This document shows, piece by piece, positions 58,580-64,000 of a stretch of 64,000 bases of DNA; the first letter of the stretch is position 1; each line of letters begins with the position of its first letter. The position numbers and the translations under genes are program-made. Below the pieces are notes generated by a model, which saw nothing but the letters and a program-made list of their open reading frames with translations, searched no databases and had not been told where the DNA came from. Source of the stretch: DASZHJ01 sp035517495 (GTDB taxonomy: Bacteria; Pseudomonadota; Alphaproteobacteria; ATCC43930; CGMCC-115725); contig DATIYT010000104.1 in assembly GCA_035517495.1 (NCBI GenBank), positions 153,407 through 217,406 of the forward strand. The letters are read 5' to 3'.

Positions 58580-59386
58580 CTAATATTCGGATTGCAGCCG
58601 GCGGGCCGGGCGCGGCAGGACAGCGACCAGGTAGACCGCGGCGCTGAGTGCCGTAATCCAGAAGCTGCTGGGCCAGTCCGTGTAGTAAGCAAGCGCAATG
58701 CCGAACCAGGCCTCGAGAAGGGCGAGCAATGCCGAGAGCAGCACGCCCATCGCGACGCCTCGGGTCAGACGCTGTGCCGCGGCGGCGGGACCGACCATCA
58801 GGGCGAACACCAGCAGCACGCCGACGATCTGCGCGCATTCGGCGGTCGTGAGCGCCACGATCGACAGAAACAGGATCGAATAGAGCCGCAGCGAGACACC
58901 CTTCGCCTCCGCCAGTTCCGGCTGCAGGCTCGCGAACAGCAGTGGCCGGGAAATTATCGCGAGCGCCGCCAGGCTGAGTGCGCCGAGCCACAACAATGCC
59001 CAGATGGTATCGGCATCGACCGCAAGCACGTTGCCGAACAGCAGCGCCGTCGCTTGCGTCGCAAACGCGGTGTAAAAATGCAGGAACAAAAGGCCGAGGC
59101 CCAGCGCCAGCGCCAAGACCAGACCGATCGCCACGTCCCGCTGCGCGAGCCGCTCGCCCATGAAGCCCATGCCGATGCCCGCGGCCAAGGTCATCGCCAC
59201 CAATCCCCAGAGCGGTGCCACGCTGATCAGCACGGCACCCGTCGCGCCGGTAAATCCCACATGCGCAAGCGCATGCCCGGCGAAGGTTTGACCGCGCAGC
59301 ACCAGGAAATAACCGACCGTGCCCGAGACGATCGCGACGATCGTCGCGGCAGCGAACGCATTTCGCATGAAGTCGTAGGACAGCAT
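58580..59386 (-). CDS. znuB: Zinc/manganese-type ABC transporter permease (ZnuB-like)
   Basis: 268-residue ABC-3 family inner-membrane permease. Visible: GYFLVLRGQTFAGHALAHVG near 25-45 with the conserved HALAH-like motif, LFGNVLAVDADTIWAL near 115-130, AEAKGVSLRLYSILFLSIVA near 156-175 (coupling loop) and QIVGVLLVFALMVGPAAAAQR. Its ATG at 59386 overlaps the ZnuC stop by one base. Last of the ZnuA-C-B set. Family covers zinc, manganese and iron; the operator upstream favours zinc. Confidence 0.87.
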   Translation of the reverse strand: MLSYDFMRNAFAAATIVAIVSGTVGYFLVLRGQTFAGHALAHVGFTGATGAVLISVAPLWGLVAMTLAAGIGMGFMGERLAQRDVAIGLVLALALGLGLLFLHFYTAFATQATALLFGNVLAVDADTIWALLWLGALSLAALAIISRPLLFASLQPELAEAKGVSLRLYSILFLSIVALTTAECAQIVGVLLVFALMVGPAAAAQRLTRGVAMGVLLSALLALLEAWFGIALAYYTDWPSSFWITALSAAVYLVAVLPRPARRLQSEY

Positions 59387-60222
59387 TAGCCGGCGCCCAC
59401 CCGCCGCGGAGCGTGCTGGTGTCCGCCGTTGTGCTCATGCTGGTGCGCGCCGTGCTCGACGTCGTGGGTGCCGGACATCACGAAGATGCGGCCCTTGAGG
59501 CGCACGACGTCGATCTCGAACCCATAGAGGCGCGACAGCACCGGGCCGGTGATCACTTCATCGACCGTTCCCAGCGCCGCCTGCTTGTTTCCGAGATAAA
59601 GCACACGGTCCATGGCGCCCAACAACGGGTTCAACTCGTGAGCGCTGAACAACACGGTGATCCCGAGTTCGAGCTGGAGCGTCTTCACCAGCTCCACCAC
59701 CTCGGCCTGATGACGCGGATCGAGGCTGATCAGTGGCTCGTCCAGCAACAGCAAGCGCGGCCGGCCGATCAATGTCTGCGCCAGCAGCAACCGCTGCCGT
59801 TCGCCGCCGGAGAGTTCCGCCAGCGGCCGGCGCGACAATTCGCCGGCGCCGACCAGACCGAGCGCGCGATCGATTTCCGCCCGAGCCTTCCGGCCGGCGA
59901 TCGGCAATCCGAGACGATGGCCATCGACAACACCGGCGACGAAGTCCCAGCCGCTCAGTTGAAGATTTGCGACCGAACCCCGGACTTGCGGCATGTAGCC
60001 GATCTCGGCATTGCCCCTGGTGGCCGGCCGGCCCAGCACCTGAACCATGCCGGGGTCCACCGGCACGAGCCCCAGAATGGCCCGCATCAGCGTGGTCTTG
60101 CCGGAGCCGTTCGGCCCCAACACGCCCACGAACTCCCGCGCGCCGATCTCCAGGCTCACCCCCTGCAGAACGACTCGACCGCCGAGTGCCAGGGTGGCGT
60201 TGCGAAACTCGGCGGCGCTCAT
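59386..60222 (-). CDS. znuC: Zinc ABC transporter ATP-binding protein with His-rich tail
   Basis: 278-residue ABC ATPase. Walker A LGPNGSGKTTLMRAILG near 35-51, Q-loop IGYMPQVRGSVANLQLSG, signature LSGGERQRLLLAQ, Walker B RLLLLDEPLISLDPRHQ, and VLFSAHELN His switch. Family normally ends near 250 residues; here an extra tail (THDVEHGAHQHEHNGGHQH, about 254-272) is rich in His and may bind or sense zinc in the cytoplasm. ATG at 60222 lies 7 bases after the ZnuA stop. Operon with znuA and znuB. Confidence 0.9.
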   Translation of the reverse strand: MSAAEFRNATLALGGRVVLQGVSLEIGAREFVGVLGPNGSGKTTLMRAILGLVPVDPGMVQVLGRPATRGNAEIGYMPQVRGSVANLQLSGWDFVAGVVDGHRLGLPIAGRKARAEIDRALGLVGAGELSRRPLAELSGGERQRLLLAQTLIGRPRLLLLDEPLISLDPRHQAEVVELVKTLQLELGITVLFSAHELNPLLGAMDRVLYLGNKQAALGTVDEVITGPVLSRLYGFEIDVVRLKGRIFVMSGTHDVEHGAHQHEHNGGHQHAPRRVGAG

Positions 60223-60229
60223 GGGACCC

Positions 60230-61087
60230 TTACTTGGGTAGCGCGTGATCGACCGCCTCGAGTTCGCTCAGCATCCATTCTTGATAGGTCTTTCCAGGTG
60301 GTTCCGTTTCCGTTGCCCCCACCACGGGGATATGGGCCGACTTGGCCAGCTTCACCATGCGGACGGCGGCTGGGTCCGACGCCTGGCTATTATAGACGAG
60401 CAGCTTGACCTGGTGTGTCTTGAGATCGTTCTCGAAGGCCGCGACATCCGATGCGCCCGGCTCGGTATTGTTCATGACCGCAAGTTGGAAGGCCTGATTC
60501 CGGACCTGCATGCCGAGAGCCTCGAACATATAGCCGAAGATCGGCTCCGTCGCCGTCACCGGCGTTCCCGCCAGGCGCTCGCGCAGCTCTTGGAGCTTGG
60601 CCTCGACCGGTTGCAGAGACTGCTCGAAGCGGGCAAGCCTCTGTTGGTACACGTCGCGATGCGGCGGGTCGACCTCGCTCAGGTCCTCCGTCAATCTTTT
60701 GGCAAAAGCCACCATGGTTGAGGGGGCGTACCAGATGTGCGGATTGTCGCCCGATTTTTTGCCGATGAGATCGGCCACGACGATGGTCTTGCGCTCGGTG
60801 CTCCGCGCGGCGCTCAGCAACTTTTCCATCCAAGGGTCATAGTCGATCCCGCTCAGAACGACGATGCGCGCATCCGAGATCCCCCGCGCCACCGACGGGC
60901 TCGCCTCGAAGAGATGTGGATCCTGATCGGGATTGGTGAGGATGCTCTTGACCTTGACGTCGGAACCGCCGATCTGCATGGCCACGTCGCCATAGAAATT
61001 CTCCGCCGCCACGATGGAGACGGGCGCAGCCTGGGCGCTCGCGATGCTCAGCGCACCCACCAATCCGCACCACAGCAACGTCCGCAT
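60230..61087 (-). CDS. znuA: Zinc/manganese-type ABC transporter substrate-binding protein (ZnuA-like)
   Basis: 285-residue periplasmic metal receptor of the ZinT/ZnuA-PsaA cluster A-I family. Signal peptide MRTLLWCGLVGALSIASAQA. Likely metal ligands: His58 (QDPHLFEA), His117 (NPHIWY), Glu181 (ATEPIFGYMFEALG) and Glu260 or Glu262. The third ligand is Glu, as in PsaA-type manganese receptors, where ZnuA has His, and the usual His-rich loop is absent. ATG at 61087 with GGGGGGA ahead. Zinc is inferred from the operator; manganese remains possible. Confidence 0.85.
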   Translation of the reverse strand: MRTLLWCGLVGALSIASAQAAPVSIVAAENFYGDVAMQIGGSDVKVKSILTNPDQDPHLFEASPSVARGISDARIVVLSGIDYDPWMEKLLSAARSTERKTIVVADLIGKKSGDNPHIWYAPSTMVAFAKRLTEDLSEVDPPHRDVYQQRLARFEQSLQPVEAKLQELRERLAGTPVTATEPIFGYMFEALGMQVRNQAFQLAVMNNTEPGASDVAAFENDLKTHQVKLLVYNSQASDPAAVRMVKLAKSAHIPVVGATETEPPGKTYQEWMLSELEAVDHALPK

Positions 61088-61110
61088 CGGCAATCCCCCC
61101 ATTGTCTATT

Positions 61111-61144
61111 GGTTACATTATAACATTCCAATTCTGGCTTGCAA
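61111..61144 (-). promoter_or_regulatory. znuA promoter with Zur-box-like operator
   Basis: On the minus strand TTGCAA (61139-61144) and TATAAT (61117-61122) are spaced by 16 bases, a good sigma-70 promoter. A Zur-box-like palindrome, TGTTATAATGTAACC (61111-61125), covers the -10 box and matches the known TGTTATAnTATAACA pattern with two mismatches. The znuA start is about 24 bases downstream. Zur with zinc would be expected to block transcription. No zur gene is in the window. Binding is inferred from sequence match. Confidence 0.72.
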
Positions 61145-61167
61145 TGGTCCCCGCGTCGAGCAAGGGG

Positions 61168-62103
61168 TTAGAGCCTGATCCACGCGTCGAACATCATCAG
61201 TCCCGATGCCGTGACGATGGCGAGCGCACCCAAGACCGCGAGCCCTTGCTCGATGCGATGGCTTGCAATGCCAACGCCGTCGACCACGCGCAGGATTGCG
61301 TGCCGGCCGAGAACGCTCGCCACGCCGATCGCCGACACCGTGATCGCCATGCCGACCGAGAGCGCCGAGACCGCGGCAATGCCGATGCCGATCGCGCCAT
61401 TGGCAAGAGCGAACAGCAGGATGATGATGGCGCTGGCACACGGCGTGAGGCCGGTCGCGACGATCAGCCTGGAATCCAGCGCCGCGACCCCTCGGGCATG
61501 ATCACCGCCTGCGCCGTGATCATGCGCGTGGTCATGCGGGTGATCGTGCTGAGCCTGATGCGCGCAGCCGCGCCCGGTTACCGCGCGGAAGAACATCACC
61601 GCCCCCAGGAGCGCGATCAGGCCATAGCTCACGAACTCCACGAGGGTGCTGCGATTGAGCACGTCGAATTGCCGCCATTGCAGAAAGATCGCCAGCACGC
61701 CGACCAGCGCCACTGCCGAAATTCCCTGGATCAGGGAGATCAGCGCGCCCATGGCGAGGCCGCTGGTCCAGCGTGCGCGGTGCGCGACGAAATATGAGGC
61801 CACGACCGCCTTGCCGTGGCCGGGTCCGATCGCGTGCAGCACGCCATAGAGGAACGCGAGCCCGAGGATTACCAGCCAAGCCCCATGCGATTGGCCGTCA
61901 CGCACCGCGCGGAACGCCGCCGATATACGGTCGTTCATCTGGTGCTGAACCGCGGCAAAACGCAGCACCAAGCTGCCGCCCATCGCCAGACTCTCGCTCG
62001 CAGCCGGTGCGGCACCACGCCCGGTCAGGGGATCGGCGCTCATCGCGGGCGCGACACGCAAGAAAAGCACCAGCGCCAGAAACACGAATGTGAGCTTACG
62101 CAT
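61168..62103 (-). CDS. NicO/RcnA-type nickel-cobalt (metal) transporter
   Basis: 311-residue membrane protein of the NicO/HoxN-RcnA family. A signal-like N-terminus MRKLTFVFLALVLFLRVAPA precedes helices containing GVLHAIGPGHGKAVVASYFV (near 87-106, the family metal motif), LISLIQGISAVALVGVLA and GLTPCASAIIILLFALANG near 218-236. A His-rich cytoplasmic loop (HQAQHDHPHDHAHDHG) lies near 182-197. It starts 12 bases after the DUF1007 stop; such pairs are candidate metal transporters in zinc regulons. Direction (import or export) and metal are unproven. Confidence 0.83.
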   Translation of the reverse strand: MRKLTFVFLALVLFLRVAPAMSADPLTGRGAAPAASESLAMGGSLVLRFAAVQHQMNDRISAAFRAVRDGQSHGAWLVILGLAFLYGVLHAIGPGHGKAVVASYFVAHRARWTSGLAMGALISLIQGISAVALVGVLAIFLQWRQFDVLNRSTLVEFVSYGLIALLGAVMFFRAVTGRGCAHQAQHDHPHDHAHDHGAGGDHARGVAALDSRLIVATGLTPCASAIIILLFALANGAIGIGIAAVSALSVGMAITVSAIGVASVLGRHAILRVVDGVGIASHRIEQGLAVLGALAIVTASGLMMFDAWIRL

Positions 62104-62115
62104 ATCGAATATCCC

Positions 62116-62730
62116 TCAACCGGCCATCGTGAAGGTGCATGCCGCCACCGGCACCGTCAATGCGCCGAACAAGGTGGTGTGCTTCGGTACCTGCTTGGGC
62201 GCGCAGGAAACGGCGATCGTGGCGCCGTGCTGCGCGGAGACCGGCTCCTTCTTGGCGAGCTCGAAGTCGATATAGAACTCGGTGTCGAACGAATCGACCT
62301 CGATCGTGTTCTGCTTTTGCGCCGCGCCTGCCCGGATCGGCACCGTGAACCGATAGGTCATGCGGTGGCCGTCATAACTGGCGTCGAAATCGCTCACTTC
62401 CTTCACGGGCACCGGCACGCCGTTGAGAATGACGTCGACGAAATAGTGATAATCCTTGGTGTCCTCGAACGCGCCCTTCTCCAACTTTCTCACATCGGCG
62501 GCGGTCAGCGGTCCGTGCGGACGAGCGGTGTAGTCATGAAAGAGCATGGAGCTGTACATTTCATCGAAGGTCCAGGTCATCCGCACGGCCTTCACATTGG
62601 CGTCGCCGAACAACACGACCGCCGAATAGTCGATCCAAACATGCGGATGCGCCGAGACGGGCGACGCTGCCATCCCCGCTGTAACCGCTAGTGCCGCGCA
62701 CAGCTTCCACCGACTCGTGCCAATCCCCAT
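62116..62730 (-). CDS. DUF1007 family periplasmic protein
   Basis: About 204-residue exported protein of the DUF1007 family (COG3683). Signal MGIGTSRWKLCAALAVTAGM to near VSA, mature start HPHVWIDYSAVVLF, the family's metal-binding-looking HPH signature. FDEMYSSMLFHDYT, KDYHYFVDVILNG and VPIRAGAAQ follow. Start choice is uncertain: ATG at 62730 gives a clean signal peptide; an ATG at 62772 adds 14 residues. Always coupled with NicO-type transporters in the same order, as here. Probably a metal-delivery partner. Confidence 0.8.
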   Translation of the reverse strand: MGIGTSRWKLCAALAVTAGMAASPVSAHPHVWIDYSAVVLFGDANVKAVRMTWTFDEMYSSMLFHDYTARPHGPLTAADVRKLEKGAFEDTKDYHYFVDVILNGVPVPVKEVSDFDASYDGHRMTYRFTVPIRAGAAQKQNTIEVDSFDTEFYIDFELAKKEPVSAQHGATIAVSCAPKQVPKHTTLFGALTVPVAACTFTMAG

Positions 62731-62863
62731 CGTGCGCGAGACTACCCCAGAGCCGGGCCGTGTCGCCAGCATCAACGCGTCATGAAAAACAATTTAGGTC
62801 ATTCGGCGGCACGCCGATGAACCCTTGCGCCGAACGACTCTGGCGCGAACGAGATAGCTCTCT

Positions 62864-63601
62864 CTAGCGAATCGAAATCGGAATACGGATGTCGATCGTT
62901 GAGGCCACAGGTTTGCCGTTCTCGATCGCGGGAAAGAACTTCCATCGACCAAGCGCCTCCAGCAGAAGACGATTGAGTTGCGGATTGGGTGTTGCCTCGA
63001 TCAGCTCCACCTGCGCGCTGCCGTCCGCGGCGACGCGAAAGCGCGCGACAGCCACGAGATCGAGTTCGTGCCGGCGCAGCGATTCCGGAATCTCCGGCAT
63101 TGGCTTCACGATAGCGCTCGCCCCCGTGGTGTTGCCGCGGGGCGCCGCGGTCGCAGGCGGCCTCGGCGCGGGCGGCAGAGCCGCCGTCGAAGGCGGCGCG
63201 GCCGTGGTCGCGGAGGCGCGCGGCCTTGAGGGTCTCGCCGGCGGTTTCGGTGGCGGCGCAGGCGCGGTCGCTCTCGGCTCGGCTTCCGTCCCCGGCTCAG
63301 GCGGCGGGTCGACCGCTGGCGCCGGTGCGGAAGACGGGGGCGCCGGAGGGGTCGGCACTTCCGCTGGCGCCGGCTCGAACACCGGTTCCGCCTCCGGCGG
63401 TGATGGAACCGCCGTCGCAGCGGGACTCGCAGGCAGATCAACCAGCCGCACCTGCAGGGGAGAAGGCGCCAACCCCCGCGGCGGCTCTCCCGCGAGCAGG
63501 CGCAAGAAACCCGCCAGCGCCACGGCGGTCAGCACGCCCGCGCTGGGCATCGCCCAAGCGAGGCGCCGCCACGGATTGTCCCGGAATGCCGCGGACGGCA
63601 T
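62864..63601 (-). CDS. tonB: TonB-family energy transducer
   Basis: 245-residue TonB-like protein: N-terminal membrane anchor (LAWAMPSAGVLTAVALAGFL, near 14-33), a long Pro/Ala-rich periplasmic linker (about 55-160, e.g. PPAPPSSAPAPAVDPPPEPG), and a C-terminal TonB domain IVKPMPEIPESLRRHELDLV, VARFRVAADGSAQVELI and LLLEALGRWKFFPAIENGKP. The ATG at 63601 lies inside the ExbD gene end (8-base overlap region). It links ExbB/ExbD proton force to outer-membrane receptors. Its position next to the metal genes suggests a metal receptor, inferred. Confidence 0.85.
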   Translation of the reverse strand: MPSAAFRDNPWRRLAWAMPSAGVLTAVALAGFLRLLAGEPPRGLAPSPLQVRLVDLPASPAATAVPSPPEAEPVFEPAPAEVPTPPAPPSSAPAPAVDPPPEPGTEAEPRATAPAPPPKPPARPSRPRASATTAAPPSTAALPPAPRPPATAAPRGNTTGASAIVKPMPEIPESLRRHELDLVAVARFRVAADGSAQVELIEATPNPQLNRLLLEALGRWKFFPAIENGKPVASTIDIRIPISIR

Positions 63602-63608
63602 TCGCGTC

Positions 63609-64000
63609 CTACTCGCGTTTGATGGCGAAGAGGAAATGCGTGACCCCGACGGCGCGCGCGCGCAGCATCGCCTGCACCACGATGCCATTGGGCGCGGCGC
63701 TATCGGCGTTGACGACGAGGTCGCCCTCGGCGCTCGGCAGCATCGGCGTAAGTTCGCTGCCGAGCGTATCCAACGTTACCGGCGTTTCGTTCAGCAGGAT
63801 CGTACCATCGCCCGTGACCGTCAGCGTAACCGACGACTTGACCTGTAACGGCGTTGCCTCGCCCCGCGGCAGATTGACGGCGAGCGAATGCAGGTTTTGC
63901 AACGCGAGCGATGCCAGCATGAAGGTGGCGAGCAGAAAGAACATCACGTCGATCATCGGAATGATCTCGATCCGGCCTCGACGCCGGGCACGCGAAGGCC
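63609..64000 (-). CDS. exbD: ExbD/TolR biopolymer transport protein, 5' part missing
   Basis: About 130 C-terminal residues of ExbD. The frame enters from the right edge with ARRRGRIEIIPMIDVMFFLL then ATFMLASLALQN, i.e. basic N-tail, the conserved Asp in the single helix (PMIDVMFFLL), and periplasmic LAVNLPRGEATPLQ, VVNADSAAPNGIVVQAMLRA. The true start and ExbB lie beyond 64000; the Met at 63956 is internal. Followed directly by tonB. Confidence 0.85.
   Translation of the reverse strand, partial: PSRARRRGRIEIIPMIDVMFFLLATFMLASLALQNLHSLAVNLPRGEATPLQVKSSVTLTVTGDGTILLNETPVTLDTLGSELTPMLPSAEGDLVVNADSAAPNGIVVQAMLRARAVGVTHFLFAIKRE

Noticed and set aside
63130..63450. Low-complexity GC-rich tract
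   Set aside because: It encodes the Pro/Ala-rich periplasmic linker of the TonB protein.
1..64000. Search for tRNA, rRNA, CRISPR arrays, insertion sequences and prophage genes
   Set aside because: No cloverleaf with CCA-adjacent arms, no spaced identical repeats, no transposase or integrase motif and no phage structural gene could be seen by eye.

Overview
This window is high-GC, gene-dense bacterial chromosome. Gene content points to an Alphaproteobacterium of the Hyphomicrobiales/Rhodospirillales type, probably from soil: two-domain AfuB-like permease, OpgC, TIGR02444, DUF882, DUF1007/NicO, an ABC_sub_bind-type solute-binding protein, several LLM flavin oxidoreductases and metal-dependent amidohydrolases. 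This placement is inferred from families, not from a marker gene. I see no rRNA, tRNA, CRISPR array, insertion sequence, phage gene or recognisable DNA-binding transcription factor.

Layout. 1-4 kb (minus): LLM oxidoreductase plus cut-off ABC permease, then a DHA2 MFS exporter. 4.3-9.5 kb (plus): OpgC acyltransferase, LpqC-type esterase and TPR protein in a tight operon, then a cupin/LLM pair. 9.5-18.3 kb: separate metabolic genes (AtzA-like amidohydrolase, class V aminotransferase, zinc alcohol dehydrogenase, Ntn asparaginase, PAP2 phosphatase, 2-hydroxyacid dehydrogenase, ureohydrolase). 18.4-21.3 kb (plus): TIGR02444, HisC-like aminotransferase, secreted LamG-like protein, NIPSNAP protein. 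21.3-26.2 kb (minus): DUF6282 hydrolase, glycine-zipper lipoprotein, LigJ (4-oxalomesaconate hydratase), HpcH/HpaI aldolase and a 4,5-dihydroxyphthalate decarboxylase-like protein. These look like part of a phthalate/protocatechuate 4,5-cleavage route. 26.3-31.8 kb (plus): aminotransferase, methyltransferase, then dienelactone hydrolase, DUF6295, an alpha/beta-fold protein lacking the nucleophile Ser, and an LLM enzyme. 31.8-40.3 kb (mostly minus): N-acyl-D-amino acid deacylase, orphan binding proteins, VOC dioxygenase plus F420-type LLM, and LVIVD protein.

40.4-48.3 kb: a COG0523 metallochaperone overlapping a Tat-exported DUF882 peptidase, an MbcA/ParS-like antitoxin domain beside a DUF2161 PD-(D/E)XK protein, and 3-oxoacid CoA-transferase (scoAB) followed by an alkaline phosphatase-fold protein and a GNAT protein. 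48.4-53.2 kb (plus): a complete branched-chain-amino-acid-type ABC importer. 53.7-56.2 kb: a Lon protease with a clear terminator. 56.9-64 kb (minus): polysaccharide deacetylase, cyclic-nucleotide-binding membrane protein, and a metal-uptake locus (ExbD, TonB, DUF1007, NicO, ZnuA, ZnuC, ZnuB) with a Zur-box-like operator over the znuA promoter.

Non-coding features: every larger intergenic gap (about 140-300 bp) was read. Five hold imperfect inverted repeats of apparently dispersed kinds: three share GGGGAT-rich arms, one carries ATCTGTGTTCATC-type arms, and one is a nested double hairpin. No gene-free stretch exceeds about 300 bases.
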